A DNA stretch of 64,000 nt, from positions 1,564,001 to 1,628,000 of the forward strand of contig NZ_LS483370.1 in assembly GCF_900475285.1 (NCBI RefSeq), given 5' to 3'. The position numbers and the translations under genes are program-made. The first letter of the stretch is position 1, and each line of letters begins with the position of its first letter. The notes beneath the pieces were generated by a model, which was given only the letters and a program-made list of their open reading frames with translations, had not been told where the DNA came from and ran no database searches. Positions 1 through 10,857 of this stretch are shown piece by piece. The stretch is from Pseudomonas taetrolens. GTDB lineage: Bacteria > Pseudomonadota > Gammaproteobacteria > Pseudomonadales > Pseudomonadaceae.

Positions 1-1312
1 GACGTGCCTTGCGCAGGTCGAAGTCGCAACCGGTCGAACGCAGGCCGGCACCGGTGACGCCCCATTCCAGGGCCTCTTTGGTGTTGTAGGCGGCAACGCC
101 GATGGTACGGCCACGCAGAATGCTGTTGTCCAGAGCGGCTTTCTGGTATTCGTCCAGGCGCTTGGGCATCCAGTCGATGAATTCCTTGACCAGACGCTCC
201 CAGCCGTTCGGCAGGTCGTGGGCAACGCCACCGATGCGGTACCAGGCCGGGTGCAGACGGAAGCCGGTGATGGCCTCGATTACCTTGTAGGCACGCTGAC
301 GGTCGGTGAAGGTGAAGAACACCGGGGTCATGGCGCCCACGTCCTGGATATAGGTACCCAGGAACAGCAGGTGGCTGGTGATACGGAAGAACTCGGCCAT
401 CATGATGCGGATGGTATCGACCCGATCCGGAACCTTGATGCCGGCCAGCTTTTCGACCGACAGCACGTACGGCAGGTTGTTCATCACGCCGCCGAGGTAG
501 TCGATACGATCGGTGTACGGGATGAAGCTGTGCCAGGACTGGCGCTCGGCCATTTTTTCGGCACCACGGTGGTGGTAGCCGACGTCTGGCACGCAGTCGA
601 CGATTTCTTCACCGTCCAGCTGCAGGATGATACGGAAGGCACCGTGAGCCGAAGGGTGGTTCGGGCCCAGGTTGAGGAACATGTAGTCCTCGTTTTCGCC
701 GGAACGCTTCATGCCCCAGTCTTCCGGGCGGAAACGCGCGGCTTCTTCTTCCAGCTGCACCTTGGCCAGGGTCAGGCTGTACGGGTCAAACTCGGTGGCA
801 CGGGCCGGGAAGTCCTTGCGCAGCGGGTGACCTTCCCAGGTCGGCGGCATCATGATGCGCGACAGGTGCGGGTGACCTTTGAAGTCGATACCGAACATGT
901 CCCAGACTTCGCGCTCGTACCAGTTGGCGTTCGGCCAGATACCGGTCACGGTCGGTACGCTGAGGTCGCTCTCGGACAAGGCGACCTTGATCATTACGTC
1001 ACTATTACGTTCAAGCGACATCAGGTGGTAGAAGACGGTGAAGTCTGCACCCGATGGCGGGCCCTGACGCTTGGTACGTAGACGTTCGTCCACACCATGC
1101 AAGTCATAGAGCATGACGTAAGGTTTTGGCAGGTTGCGCAGGAAAGTCAGTACTTCGACCAGTTTTGCGCGGGCAACCCAAAGCACCGGCATGCCGGTGC
1201 GCGTGGTCTGTGCGGTGAACGCATCAGGGCCAAAACGAGTGTTCAGTTCGACAACCACATCTTGGTCGTCAGCCTTATAAGGCGGGATGTACAGAGCGGA
1301 GCCTGTAGTCAT
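1..1312 (-). CDS. nuoC: NADH-quinone oxidoreductase subunit C/D (fused), partial
   Basis: Peripheral-arm subunit of respiratory complex I, which moves electrons from NADH to quinone. About 437 N-terminal residues are visible and the reading frame stays open to the left edge, so the 3' end is missing. The NuoC (30 kDa) domain fills roughly residues 1-190. The NuoD (49 kDa) domain begins near residue 213 with [11 protein letters not shown], part of the quinone site. The C-D fusion is normal for Pseudomonas and enterics (about 593 aa complete). The ATG at 1312 starts [13 protein letters not shown]. It lies 71 bases after nuoB in the same operon. Confidence 0.97.
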   Translation of the reverse strand, partial: MTTGSALYIPPYKADDQDVVVELNTRFGPDAFTAQTTRTGMPVLWVARAKLVEVLTFLRNLPKPYVMLYDLHGVDERLRTKRQGPPSGADFTVFYHLMSLERNSDVMIKVALSESDLSVPTVTGIWPNANWYEREVWDMFGIDFKGHPHLSRIMMPPTWEGHPLRKDFPARATEFDPYSLTLAKVQLEEEAARFRPEDWGMKRSGENEDYMFLNLGPNHPSAHGAFRIILQLDGEEIVDCVPDVGYHHRGAEKMAERQSWHSFIPYTDRIDYLGGVMNNLPYVLSVEKLAGIKVPDRVDTIRIMMAEFFRITSHLLFLGTYIQDVGAMTPVFFTFTDRQRAYKVIEAITGFRLHPAWYRIGGVAHDLPNGWERLVKEFIDWMPKRLDEYQKAALDNSILRGRTIGVAAYNTKEALEWGVTGAGLRSTGCDFDLRKAR

Positions 1313-1383
1313 GGTTTTTTATCGCTTTCGGTCAACGTAAAGAATGAAGCCAGGGTTTCGTTCTATGTAAGAAGCGGTCTGGA

Positions 1384-2058
1384 TCAGACTTCGTCGGGGC
1401 TGCGCAGGTTAGTGACCTGAATACGCTGTTCACGGCGCTGTTCCTTTTGCGACGGCATCTCGGCGCGGTAAACGCCTTGTTCGCCGACAACCCAGGAAAG
1501 TGGGCGACGCTCCTGGCCAATCGACTCTTGCAAGAGCATCAAGCCTTGCAGGAAAGCCTCAGGGCGGGGTGGGCAGCCTGGCACGTAAACGTCCACGGGC
1601 AGGAACTTGTCGACCCCTTGAACCACGGAGTAGATGTCGTACATGCCACCGGAGTTGGCGCAAGAACCCATGGAGATAACCCATTTAGGCTCGAGCATTT
1701 GCTCATAGAGGCGCTGGATGATGGGCGCCATCTTGATGAAGCAGGTACCGGCAATAACCATGAAATCCGCCTGACGCGGCGATGCCCGGATAACTTCGGC
1801 GCCGAAGCGCGCGATGTCGTGGGGCGCCGTGAAGGCGGTGGTCATTTCCACGTAGCAGCACGACAGGCCGAAGTTGTACGGCCACAGGGAGTTTTTACGC
1901 CCCCAGTTGACCGTGCCGTTCAGCACGTCTTCAAGCTTGCCCATGAAGATGTTTTTGTGGACTTGATCTTCTAACGGATCGGCAACGGTTTCCCGTGTGC
2001 CGATCGGATACTGCTCGTTAGGAGCGTCCGGGTCGATCCTGGTAAGTTCGTATTGCAT
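1384..2058 (-). CDS. nuoB: NADH-quinone oxidoreductase subunit B
   Basis: Complex I subunit carrying the N2 [4Fe-4S] cluster, the last electron carrier before quinone. The 224 residues contain the expected ligands: adjacent Cys67-Cys68 (GLSCCYVE), Cys133 (MGSCANSGG) and Cys162 (VPGCPPRPE). I chose the ATG at 2058 (MQYELTRID) because a GAGG Shine-Dalgarno lies 9 bases upstream. A TTG two codons earlier would sit too close to that GAGG. It follows nuoA by about 10 bases and precedes nuoCD, the usual operon order. Confidence 0.97.
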   Translation of the reverse strand: MQYELTRIDPDAPNEQYPIGTRETVADPLEDQVHKNIFMGKLEDVLNGTVNWGRKNSLWPYNFGLSCCYVEMTTAFTAPHDIARFGAEVIRASPRQADFMVIAGTCFIKMAPIIQRLYEQMLEPKWVISMGSCANSGGMYDIYSVVQGVDKFLPVDVYVPGCPPRPEAFLQGLMLLQESIGQERRPLSWVVGEQGVYRAEMPSQKEQRREQRIQVTNLRSPDEV

Positions 2059-2068
2059 CGCCAAAGCC

Positions 2069-2482
2069 TCATTGTTTCAGCTTGGCCTGCCGCTTGCGAC
2101 GAGCTTCCGGTGCCCAATCAAGAGCACCCACCCGAAATAGGTAGACAAGGCCTGCCAACAGAATTGCTATGAAAACGAGAGCTTCGACGAATCCGGTCCA
2201 GCCGCTTTCGCGTACAGACACAGACCAGGCAAAGAGAAAAAGGGCTTCGATATCGAAGATCACGAACAGCATCGCGACCAGATAGAATTTGGCTGAGAGC
2301 CGTAAGCGGGCGCCACCTGTAGGTAGCATGCCGGACTCGAACGGTTCGTTTTTGCTGCGACCCCAGGCTTTTGACCCAAGGAGGCTGGACACGCCAAGCA
2401 TGAAGGCGCAAAGGCCGACAACGCCGAGAAGGAAAATGGCAAAGCCCCAGTTGTGGGCTATGAGTCCTGTCGCTTCGGGCAT
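2069..2482 (-). CDS. nuoA: NADH-quinone oxidoreductase subunit A
   Basis: Small membrane subunit of complex I at the junction of the membrane and peripheral arms. The 137 residues show three hydrophobic segments (about 15-37, 68-88 and 95-117) and the family motif KNEPFESG in the first cytoplasmic loop. The start is ATG 2482 (MPEATGL), with AAGGA 7-8 bases upstream. The longer ORF reaching 2560 has no good ribosome site and no family similarity. It is the first gene of the nuo operon, and its promoter region lies just upstream. Confidence 0.95.
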   Translation of the reverse strand: MPEATGLIAHNWGFAIFLLGVVGLCAFMLGVSSLLGSKAWGRSKNEPFESGMLPTGGARLRLSAKFYLVAMLFVIFDIEALFLFAWSVSVRESGWTGFVEALVFIAILLAGLVYLFRVGALDWAPEARRKRQAKLKQ

Positions 2483-2572
2483 GCTGGTAATCCTTAACAG
2501 AGAGCAACGGTCTCTGAGCTTGAAAAGGTAATAAAGCAGTGACGATATGTCGCAGCTCAATTGATGGGCGCG

Positions 2573-2601
2573 ATTTTATGGCTAAACACCCAGCAAGTAA
2601 A
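2573..2601 (-). promoter_or_regulatory. Candidate sigma70 promoter of the nuo operon
   Basis: On the minus strand TTTACT (-35, 2596-2601) and TAAAAT (-10, 2573-2578) are exactly 17 bases apart, about 90 bases upstream of nuoA. The hexamers match consensus at 4/6 and 5/6. No other good pair was seen closer to nuoA. This is prediction only. Confidence 0.35.
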
Positions 2602-2737
2602 TTTTCTAAGATGAATTAATTCAATCCTTTAGTGGTATAGCCTTCCGTAAAGTCTGTGTAAGCCGTGCAGTGCGGGCATTACAGCAAATTTTGATGATTG
2701 TGTTTTGTTGGCGGGATAATCAACAACAGCAACTCTA

Positions 2738-2753
2738 AATGATAATTAATATC
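2738..2753. promoter_or_regulatory. Fur-box-like site upstream of nuo
   Basis: AATGATAATTAATATC matches 14 of 16 bases of the Fur consensus core AATGATAATCATTATC. It is about 140 bases upstream of the candidate nuo promoter. The area is AT-rich, so chance similarity is possible. Confidence 0.3.
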
Positions 2754-2956
2754 GTTTGGGCGCTTGCCGGAAGTGCTGATTACCGCTGAACCCTCCCAAG
2801 TTGGCTTATATATGTACGGTTGGCAAGTTTGGGACTTGGCTTTGTAACCGGGTCTGGATGTTGGGGTATGGATCTGGGTCAAGGTTTTGGTGATCTGGTG
2901 TGATCGCCTCGTTCCTGCGCCAGTTGCTACGTGAAGAGGTCAGTCACCTTTTGGAT

Positions 2957-2983
2957 AAAAAACGCCCCGAACCAGTCGGGGCG
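2957..2983 (-). terminator. Rho-independent terminator of aceA
   Basis: On the minus strand CGCCCCGA-CTGGT-TCGGGGCG forms an 8-bp GC-rich stem with a 5-base loop, followed directly by six T. It lies 60 bases after the aceA stop codon. Confidence 0.85.
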
Positions 2984-3042
2984 TAATGTTCAAGGCCTTG
3001 CGCTTGTTCTGTGCATGTCAGGCAATGGCCATGGTTCTGCTG

Positions 3043-4368
3043 TCAGTGGAACTGTTCTTCTTCGGTGGAGCCGGTCAGGGCGGTGACCGATGACGAGCCA
3101 CCCTGAATTACGGTGGTCATGTCGTCGAAGTAGCCAGTACCCACTTCCTGCTGGTGCGCCACAAAGGTGTAGCCTTTGGCGGCGTCAGCAAATTCCTGTT
3201 CTTGCAGTTTCACGTAGGCGGTCATGTCGTTGCGGGCGTAATCGTGCGCCAGATTGAACATGCTGTGCCACATGTTGTGAATGCCGGCCAGGGTGATGAA
3301 CTGGTGCTTGTAGCCCATGGCTGACAGTTCGCGCTGGAACTTGGCGATGGTCGCGTCGTCCAGGTTTTTCTTCCAGTTGAAGGAAGGCGAGCAGTTGTAG
3401 GACAGTAGTTGGTCCGGGTATTCCTTTTTGATCGCTTCAGCAAAGCGGCGCGCTTCTGCCAGATCCGGTTTGGCGGTTTCGCACCAGATCAGGTCGGCAT
3501 ACGGTGCGTAGGCCAGGCCACGGGCAATGGCTTGATCAAGACCGGCGCGGACTTTGTAGAAACCTTCCTTGGTGCGTTCACCTGTGACGAAGGGTTGGTC
3601 GTAAGGGTCGCAGTCCGAGGTCAGCAGGTCGGCGGCGTTGGCGTCGGTACGGGCCAGAATGATTGTCGGTGTACCGGCAACGTCAGCAGCCAGTCGGGCA
3701 GCCGTCAGCTTTTGTACGGCTTCCTGGGTAGGCACCAGCACCTTGCCGCCCATATGGCCGCATTTCTTAACCGAGGCCAGCTGATCTTCGAAGTGAACGC
3801 CGGCGGCGCCTGCTTCAATCATGCTTTTCATCAGTTCGTAGGCGTTCAGTACGCCGCCGAAACCGGCTTCGGCGTCGGCCACGATCGGTGCGAAGTAATC
3901 GATGTAACCTTGGTCACCCGGGTTCTTGCCTGCTTTCCACTGGATCTGGTCGGCGCGGCGGAATGAGTTATTGATGCGCTTGACCACGGTAGGTACGGAG
4001 TCCACCGGGTACAGCGACTGGTCGGGGTACATGGATTCGGCAGAATTGTTGTCTGCCGCCACTTGCCAGCCCGACAGGTAAATAGCCTGGATGCCGGCTT
4101 TAACCTGTTGTACTGCCTGGCCCCCGGTCAGGGCGCCCATGCAGTTGACGAAATCTTTCTCAGGACGGAAGGACGGGTGTGCGCCCTGTGTCACCAGTTT
4201 CCACAGCTTATCGGCGCCCATTTTCGCAAAGGTGTGCTCGGGTTGAACCGAGCCGCGCAGGCGGACCACGTCAGCAGCGGAGTAATCGCGAGTCACGCCT
4301 TTCCAGCGCGGGTTTTCGGCCCAGTCTTTTTCAAGGGCTGCAATTTGCTGTTCGCGTGTCAGTGCCAT
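3043..4368 (-). CDS. aceA: Isocitrate lyase
   Basis: Glyoxylate-shunt enzyme splitting isocitrate into glyoxylate and succinate, allowing growth on acetate and fatty acids. The 441 residues match the short, E. coli-like class. The catalytic signature KKCGH lies at about 201-205, with nucleophile Cys203. I chose the ATG at 4368 (MALTREQQ), the start usual for Pseudomonas. An in-frame start at 4422 would add 18 residues without family similarity. It is transcribed alone, with its own terminator. Two isocitrate dehydrogenases that compete for the same substrate lie 7-10 kb away. Confidence 0.97.
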   Translation of the reverse strand: MALTREQQIAALEKDWAENPRWKGVTRDYSAADVVRLRGSVQPEHTFAKMGADKLWKLVTQGAHPSFRPEKDFVNCMGALTGGQAVQQVKAGIQAIYLSGWQVAADNNSAESMYPDQSLYPVDSVPTVVKRINNSFRRADQIQWKAGKNPGDQGYIDYFAPIVADAEAGFGGVLNAYELMKSMIEAGAAGVHFEDQLASVKKCGHMGGKVLVPTQEAVQKLTAARLAADVAGTPTIILARTDANAADLLTSDCDPYDQPFVTGERTKEGFYKVRAGLDQAIARGLAYAPYADLIWCETAKPDLAEARRFAEAIKKEYPDQLLSYNCSPSFNWKKNLDDATIAKFQRELSAMGYKHQFITLAGIHNMWHSMFNLAHDYARNDMTAYVKLQEQEFADAAKGYTFVAHQQEVGTGYFDDMTTVIQGGSSSVTALTGSTEEEQFH

Positions 4369-4546
4369 GGAGATAAACCTCGTCGCATAGGTCTGGGTTG
4401 AAAATTCTGCTCCACCAGGCACACAAAATGTTGTTTGAGTGAGTGCGTGAATGGCTGCTCGCTAACGATCCGGGGCGCTTGGCAGGGCCTCTGATCAGCG
4501 GGAGCGGGGCCATCATGCCTCTGCTTTTTTGTGTCGTCAAACGTTT

Positions 4547-4572
4547 TGTAGTGCTTTTTTTGCGGCACTACA
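4547..4572. promoter_or_regulatory. Palindrome upstream of aceA, possible operator
   Basis: TGTAGTGC-N10-GCACTACA is a perfect 8-bp inverted repeat about 180 bases before the aceA start. The spacer contains seven T on the plus strand. No T-run follows it in the direction of the upstream minus-strand gene, so it is a poor terminator. An operator is my preferred reading. Confidence 0.35.
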
Positions 4573-4612
4573 TATTTGGTCTAATACGACCTGTCAGTCA
4601 GTTTTGGCCCTG

Positions 4613-5185
4613 TTAGTCGAGCGCATCGACTTTGACCCGTAAACTCAGGCCGTCCCGGCTTTGAGTAGAGTACGTAAGGGTTGAGCCTTGTTGTCCGGTC
4701 TGATTGTGAGCGTTGAAGCTGGCCAGGGTGATCCACTGGCCGAGTGGGCCACTGATCTGCGTGTTGGCTCTTCGTATTTCTACTACATCGCGACGTTCCT
4801 GGCTGATTCGGTCCTGTTCGGTGCTGATGGCGAGATTTACGATGTCATTCTTTACATTGGCCGTGACATAGAAACCTTGTGTGACGTCGCGATACTCCGT
4901 CTGCGCCATCGGGCGGCCATAAGCATCGGTCCCCATGCTGGTAAGGGGGACGCTTTGCCCGGTCTGAATGAAGGCGGGTACACCTTCGGTGACCTGGATT
5001 TGTTGAGTGCCTCCCTCCCGGCTGTCGGTGCTGATCGTGCGGGTCTGGCTGTTGTCGGCGGGCAGGTTGCCGTCACGGGTTTCGACGGTGATCAGCAGGC
5101 GTCGGGGGGGTGAAGGCTGAGTGTCGGCGACGGCGCTGATGCTTGAAAGCATCAGCAAACCGACGATGAAGGGGCGTAGGGACAT
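4613..5185 (-). CDS. Secretin-like exported protein of unknown role
   Basis: A 190-aa protein with a clear signal peptide (MSLRPFIVGLLMLSSISAVA, cut near residue 20). The mature part is beta-rich, with motifs like the start of the secretin barrel domain (IQTGQSVPL around 72, QGFYVTANV around 106, ISGPLGQWITLASF around 144). Full secretins are over 500 aa, so this is an isolated domain that cannot build a normal outer-membrane channel. It probably acts in the periplasm or outer membrane. A similar gene lies between aceA and nuo in other pseudomonads. Function unknown. Confidence 0.75.
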   Translation of the reverse strand: MSLRPFIVGLLMLSSISAVADTQPSPPRRLLITVETRDGNLPADNSQTRTISTDSREGGTQQIQVTEGVPAFIQTGQSVPLTSMGTDAYGRPMAQTEYRDVTQGFYVTANVKNDIVNLAISTEQDRISQERRDVVEIRRANTQISGPLGQWITLASFNAHNQTGQQGSTLTYSTQSRDGLSLRVKVDALD

Positions 5186-5237
5186 GTCCGTTATCTCCGC
5201 AATGCTCGAAAGTGCTTGTGGAGAGTGTGCCAGATAG

Positions 5238-5275
5238 CAAAACGCCCTGCGATCCGGGGAGGATGGCAGGGCGTT
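5238..5275 (-). terminator. Terminator downstream of the GNAT gene
   Basis: AAACGCCCTGC (5240-5250) and GCAGGGCGTTT (5265-5275) form an 11-bp perfect stem. Read on the minus strand it ends GGGCGTTTTGC, a short T-run, before the secretin-like gene. Confidence 0.6.
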
Positions 5276-5288
5276 TAATACAGAGCCT

Positions 5289-5372
5289 GTAGCCGCTGCC
5301 GCAGGCTGCGACGGGTTACAAAGTGACCCTGAAGGTCCTTCGGTCCTTTTCGCAGCCTTCGGCAGCGACTAC
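5289..5372. repeat. REP-type inverted repeat pair
   Basis: The arms GTAGCCGCTGCCGCAGGCTG (5289-5308) and its near-inverse around 5351-5372 (CGCAGCCTTCGGCAGCGACTAC region) face each other across about 40 bases. The same family recurs at 10858-10988. It resembles the extragenic palindromic repeats common in Pseudomonas. Confidence 0.75.
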
Positions 5373-5408
5373 ACCTGTACGATCTGTAGCGCCAGTCGCA
5401 AGGTTTGC

Positions 5409-5831
5409 TCAGCCCTCGCGCACCATATCAACGTGCGGAATTCCTGCTTCCAGAAATTCCGCGCTGACGATTTTGAAGCCCAGGCGCTCGTAGAACGGGG
5501 TGGCATGCACTTGTGCGCTGAGCATCTGTTGCTTGAGCCCGCGCTTTTCAGCTTCGCTGATGGTCGCTTGCATCAGGGCGTCACCGACTTTAAGTCCGCG
5601 CCAGTCCTTGAGGACCGACACGCGGCCGATATGACCGTCCGGCAGCAGCCGGGCGGTACCGATCGGAAAGTCGCCTTCGTAGGCCAGGAAATGCACGGCG
5701 TCGGCATCATCTGCATCCCACTCCAGTTCTGGAGGAACTGATTGTTCTGCAATAAACACCGCCTCACGGATGCGTCGAAGTTCGGCGTTGTCCTTTTGCC
5801 AGTCGGCGACACGTACGTGAATGCTATTCAT
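5409..5831 (-). CDS. GNAT family N-acetyltransferase
   Basis: A 140-aa single-domain acetyl-CoA-dependent acetyltransferase of unknown acceptor (ElaA/YjcF-like: begins RVADWQKDNAELRRIREAVFIAEQSVP). It shows the GNAT core: a beta strand around IGTARLLPDG, the acetyl-CoA segment RVSVLKDWRGLKVGDALM and the C-terminal PFYERLGFK. The ATG at 5831 overlaps the end of the upstream oxygenase gene by 8 bases, so the two are probably co-transcribed and translationally coupled. Longer in-frame starts would extend far into that gene and add only its shadow. Confidence 0.9.
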   Translation of the reverse strand: MNSIHVRVADWQKDNAELRRIREAVFIAEQSVPPELEWDADDADAVHFLAYEGDFPIGTARLLPDGHIGRVSVLKDWRGLKVGDALMQATISEAEKRGLKQQMLSAQVHATPFYERLGFKIVSAEFLEAGIPHVDMVREG

Positions 5832-6990
5832 CAGCGAACCCCAGGCTTCCTTGTTTAACCAGCTCACAGAGCAGGTTGCGTCCATCTTCATCGGCCAGCC
5901 ATTGGCCGAGGTTGTCGCTGTGCAGCGCGTCGGCGGCACAGATCATTTTCAGCAAATCGCGCAGCTTGCCCGGCAGCAGGCGGCTTTGGCCGCTGGCGAA
6001 CAGTAGCAGGTCTTCGTCCACTTCAGACCAGGCCAGGCGGGCGCTCGGGTTGCGAATCAGGACGGCGCCCTGTTCCAGGCTGCCCAACAGGTCTTCTTCT
6101 TCGAGCTCAGGGCCCACCACGAGTTCCGGATAACGCGGCTCGGTCATGAACTGACCGAACCAGGTCAGCAGCATGCGCTCATCGCTCATGTGCTCGGTCA
6201 GCAGGCCTTTCAGGCGATCGAGAGCGTCGTGCTGGATCTGGTGCGGATCGCTGACCGGTTGCGCATCGGCATCGGTGTAGCGCTCTTCATCCGGCAGGTA
6301 CTGGCTGAGGAAGTCGGTGAAATGAGTCAGCACTTCAGCGGCGCTTGGTGCACGGAAGCCCACCGAGTAGGTCAGGCAGTCATCCACGGCAACGCCGCAA
6401 TGGGCCAGGCGCGGTGGCAGGTACAGCATGTCGCCGGGTTCCAGGGTCCACTCGTCAGTCGCCTGGAAGTCGGCAAGGATGCGCAGGTCGGCATGCTCCA
6501 GCAATGGGCTGTCCGAATCGCACATTTGACCGATCTGCCAGTGGCGCTTGCCGTGGCCTTGCAGCAGGAACACGTCGTAGTTGTCGAAGTGCGGACCGAC
6601 GCTGCCACCCGGGGCGGCGTAGCTGATCATCACGTCGTCGATGCGCCAGCTTGGCAGAAAGCGGAAGTTTTCCAGCAATTCGCCGACTTCCGGCACGAAC
6701 TGGTCAACCGCTTGTACCAGCAAGGTCCACTCGCGCTCTGGCAATTTGCCGAATTCGTCTTCGCCGAACGGGCCGCGGCGCAACTCCCATGGGCGCTCGC
6801 CGTGTTCGATCACGAGGCGCGATTCGACTTCTTCTTCAAGTGCCAGGCCGGCCAGTTCGTCGGCGTCGATCGGGCTTTCGAAGTCAGGAATGGCCTGGCG
6901 GATCAGCAGCGGTTTCTTCTGCCAGTAATCGCGCAGGAATTCGCGTGCAGTGATGCCGCCCAGAAGTTGAAGAGGAGTATCAGGATTCAT
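5824..6990 (-). CDS. roxA: Ribosomal oxygenase, JmjC/cupin type (YcfD/RoxA-like)
   Basis: A 2-oxoglutarate/Fe(II) oxygenase. The E. coli homologue YcfD hydroxylates an arginine of ribosomal protein L16. The 388 residues carry the JmjC iron triad: HFD in SVGPHFDNYDVF (around 132-134) and a distal His in LAHCGVAVDD, plus a C-terminal winged-helix region. I chose the ATG at 6990 (MNPDTPLQ). The in-frame start at 7044 would lie inside the purB terminator. It shares an operon with the GNAT gene. Confidence 0.9.
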   Translation of the reverse strand: MNPDTPLQLLGGITAREFLRDYWQKKPLLIRQAIPDFESPIDADELAGLALEEEVESRLVIEHGERPWELRRGPFGEDEFGKLPEREWTLLVQAVDQFVPEVGELLENFRFLPSWRIDDVMISYAAPGGSVGPHFDNYDVFLLQGHGKRHWQIGQMCDSDSPLLEHADLRILADFQATDEWTLEPGDMLYLPPRLAHCGVAVDDCLTYSVGFRAPSAAEVLTHFTDFLSQYLPDEERYTDADAQPVSDPHQIQHDALDRLKGLLTEHMSDERMLLTWFGQFMTEPRYPELVVGPELEEEDLLGSLEQGAVLIRNPSARLAWSEVDEDLLLFASGQSRLLPGKLRDLLKMICAADALHSDNLGQWLADEDGRNLLCELVKQGSLGFADE

Positions 6991-7027
6991 GTGTAACCTA
7001 TTGAAAAATTGCGCTTTGTATTCGGGA

Positions 7028-7055
7028 ATAAAAACGCCCGGCACGGCCGGGCGTT
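7028..7055 (-). terminator. Rho-independent terminator of purB
   Basis: AACGCCCGGC-ACG-GCCGGGCGTT forms a 10-bp stem with a 3-base loop. On the minus strand it is followed by a T-run. It sits 19 bases after the purB stop. Confidence 0.85.
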
Positions 7056-7073
7056 AGTAGGTCGTTGCAGCAA

Positions 7074-8546
<1,473 letters not shown>

Positions 8547-8572
8547 TTACAAGGTGTGCCTGCTGGCGTGTT

Positions 8573-9193
8573 TCAGTTGCGCAGCATGGGGTAAAGCTCT
8601 TTGAGCAGCTTGCGGCGGCTGATGACCAGCTGCCAGCGGTGACCACCCAGTTGACGCCAAAGCCGCGCCGAGCGGATACCGGCCAGTAGCAGGGCACGAA
8701 TTTTTGCAGCATTGTTCGGTTGTTGCAGGTTGCGCATGTCGCCATGCACCTGGATGCGTTGGCGCAAAGTGCTCAGGGTGTCCTGATACAGCGCGCCACA
8801 CGCGGCAACCACGTTTTCGTGCGCCGGGCCGAAGTGCTCGACCTGCGACTGGATCTGCGGCAAGCGTTTGCCGATCAGCTCCAGCATGTCGTTGCGTTTG
8901 GCCAGTTGGCGCTCCAGGCCCAGCATCGACAGGGCATAGCGCAAGGGTTCGCGCTGCAGGGTGTTGGGGTCGCGTTCGAGGGCGCCGATCAGGGCGCGAT
9001 AACCTTCGCGCAGGTTGATGTCGTCACCGCCGTAGACTTCCAGCGTGTCTTTGGGGTCGCGAATCAACAGGCTGCCGAGCATGCAGCTCAGGTCGGCCTC
9101 GCTGACCTGACCGGTCTTGGCTATCTTGTCCACCAGCACGGCGGCGAGAAACACGCCACCCAGGGCGATCAGTTGCTCCTGAGTGGGAGTCAT
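8573..9193 (-). CDS. hflD: High frequency lysogenization protein HflD homologue
   Basis: A 206-aa HflD/YcfC family protein. In E. coli HflD is peripheral at the inner membrane and affects lambda CII. Its housekeeping role is unclear. The N-terminus ([28 protein letters not shown]) matches the family. Its ATG overlaps the mnmA stop codon by 4 bases (ATGA at 9190-9193), which indicates translational coupling. It is the last gene of the nudJ-mnmA-hflD group. Confidence 0.93.
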   Translation of the reverse strand: MTPTQEQLIALGGVFLAAVLVDKIAKTGQVSEADLSCMLGSLLIRDPKDTLEVYGGDDINLREGYRALIGALERDPNTLQREPLRYALSMLGLERQLAKRNDMLELIGKRLPQIQSQVEHFGPAHENVVAACGALYQDTLSTLRQRIQVHGDMRNLQQPNNAAKIRALLLAGIRSARLWRQLGGHRWQLVISRRKLLKELYPMLRN

Positions 9194-10320
9194 GCGCGGC
9201 TGTCCCGGGTGCAGGGCTCTGCGACTTCGATCACGCCACCGCCCAAGCAGATGTCGCCATCGTAAAACACCACGGACTGGCCGGGTGTCACGGCGCGTTG
9301 CGGGTCATCGAACGTGGCGCGATAACCGTTGGCGGTCTTTTCTAGGGTGCAGGGCTGGTCGCTCTGGCGATACCGGACCTTGGCGGTCAGGCGCAGCGGG
9401 CTGCTCAGGTCGATCGGGTTGACCCAATAGATTTCCGAGGCGAGCAGGGCGCGGGAGAACAACCAGGGGTGGTCATTGCCCTGGCCAACGATCAGCTCGT
9501 TGTGCTCGAGGTCCTTGACCAGCACGTACCACGGCTCGTCACTGGCGTCTTTCAGGCCTCCGATGCCCAGGCCCTGGCGCTGGCCGATGGTGTGGTACAT
9601 CAGGCCGTGGTGGCGGCCGATGACTTCACCTTCGGTGGTTTTGATCTCGCCCGGTTGGGCAGGCAGGTATTGCTTGAGGAAGTCGCTGAAGCGGCGCTCG
9701 CCAATAAAGCAGATACCGGTAGAGTCTTTTTTCTTGGCGGTGGCCAGGTCATGCTTTTCAGCAATCTTGCGTACTTCCGGCTTTTCCAGTTCGCCGACCG
9801 GGAACAGGGTCTTGGCGATCTGCTCGCCGCCGACGGCGTGCAGGAAGTAGCTCTGATCCTTGTTCGGATCCAGCCCCTTGAGTAGCTCGGTACGGCCGTC
9901 GATGTCGCGGCGGCGCACATAGTGCCCGGTGGCGATCAGGTCGGCGCCCAGCATCAGGGCATAGTCAAGGAACGCCTTGAACTTGATTTCACGGTTGCAC
10001 AGGATGTCCGGGTTCGGGGTGCGACCGGCCTTGTATTCGGACAGGAAGTGCTCGAACACGTTGTCCCAGTACTCGGCGGCAAAGTTGGCAGTGTGCAGCT
10101 TGATGCCAATTTTGTCGCACACGGCCTGGGCGTCCGCCAGGTCATCCATGGCGGTGCAGTAATCCGTTCCGTCGTCTTCCTCCCAGTTCTTCATGAACAG
10201 GCCTTCCACCTGGTAGCCCTGCTCCATGAGCAGAACGGCGGAAACGGAAGAATCTACACCGCCGGACATGCCGACGATGACACGCTGTTTTTCGGGGGCG
10301 ACTAAGGCTGGATCACGCAT
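9190..10320 (-). CDS. mnmA: tRNA-specific 2-thiouridylase
   Basis: Inserts sulfur at C2 of the wobble uridine of Lys, Glu and Gln tRNAs, using sulfur from the Tus relay. The 376 residues include the PP-loop SGGVDS (19-24) that adenylates tRNA, catalytic Cys108 ([10 protein letters not shown]) and Cys204 (STGICFIGE). The start is ATG 10320. It is coupled to hflD by a 4-base overlap. mnmC, acting on the same nucleotide, lies 28 kb away in this window. Confidence 0.97.
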   Translation of the reverse strand: MRDPALVAPEKQRVIVGMSGGVDSSVSAVLLMEQGYQVEGLFMKNWEEDDGTDYCTAMDDLADAQAVCDKIGIKLHTANFAAEYWDNVFEHFLSEYKAGRTPNPDILCNREIKFKAFLDYALMLGADLIATGHYVRRRDIDGRTELLKGLDPNKDQSYFLHAVGGEQIAKTLFPVGELEKPEVRKIAEKHDLATAKKKDSTGICFIGERRFSDFLKQYLPAQPGEIKTTEGEVIGRHHGLMYHTIGQRQGLGIGGLKDASDEPWYVLVKDLEHNELIVGQGNDHPWLFSRALLASEIYWVNPIDLSSPLRLTAKVRYRQSDQPCTLEKTANGYRATFDDPQRAVTPGQSVVFYDGDICLGGGVIEVAEPCTRDSRA

Positions 10321-10379
10321 AAGGTTTCAATGAGTGTCTTGAAAAAGGACGCGATTCTAACAGGCCCGAGCGCTCAAGG

Positions 10380-10826
10380 CTAAACCGAAGGGCGGATTAA
10401 CGTGAGGTCGAACAGTTTGCCGTCCAGATAATCGTCGATGCACTGCAGGCTCAGCTCGCTGCGCCAGCGGTGACGTTGCTCCAGCAGTTCGTCACGGGTC
10501 AGCCAGAGCGGGCCGATGATGCCGGTGTCCAGGGCGTAGTCGGGGTGGTGCTGAAGGGCTTTGCCGGCGAAGCAGACACGCTGATAGGTCACGCCATTGC
10601 TGGGGGCGGTGTAGAGGTAAATGCCGATGACGCCGGTCAGCTCGACGTCATAGCCGGTTTCTTCGAGGGTTTCGCGGATTGCGGCGTCGATCAGGCTTTC
10701 GTTCGGGTCAAGGTGGCCCGCCGGTTGGTTGAGTACGGCACGTTCGCCCTTGAGCTCCTCGACCATCAGGAAGCGGCCATTGTCTTCGACAACGGTGGCG
10801 ACGGTGATATGGGGTTTCCATTCCAT
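10380..10826 (-). CDS. nudJ: NUDIX hydrolase, phosphatase NudJ-like
   Basis: A 148-aa Nudix enzyme. E. coli NudJ hydrolyses nucleoside tri- and diphosphates and HMP-PP. The Nudix box is complete: GHLDPNESLIDAAIRETLEETG (about 37-58), containing the REXXEE core. The position directly upstream of mnmA-hflD-purB matches the E. coli order and supports NudJ over other Nudix types. I chose the ATG at 10826 (MEWKPHITVATVV). The longer ORF to 11015 reads through a REP repeat. The gap to mnmA is 59 bases. Confidence 0.88.
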   Translation of the reverse strand: MEWKPHITVATVVEDNGRFLMVEELKGERAVLNQPAGHLDPNESLIDAAIRETLEETGYDVELTGVIGIYLYTAPSNGVTYQRVCFAGKALQHHPDYALDTGIIGPLWLTRDELLEQRHRWRSELSLQCIDDYLDGKLFDLTLIRPSV

Positions 10827-10857
10827 GGGCAGGTCTCGTTGTATCGGATGATGAGTC

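Larger units (their letters stand above)
2483..3042. other. Intergenic region between nuoA and aceA
   Basis: This 560-base stretch has no convincing gene. It holds the nuo promoter candidate, the Fur-like site, a TTGTTG-N10-CAACAA inverted repeat (2705-2726) and the aceA terminator. A 67-codon ORF at 2679-2882 (minus) has no ribosome site and resembles nothing I know. Confidence 0.6.

Noticed and set aside
2679..2882. 67-codon minus-strand ORF in the nuoA-aceA gap
   Set aside because: No ribosome site, no similarity, AT-rich content unlike coding DNA here.
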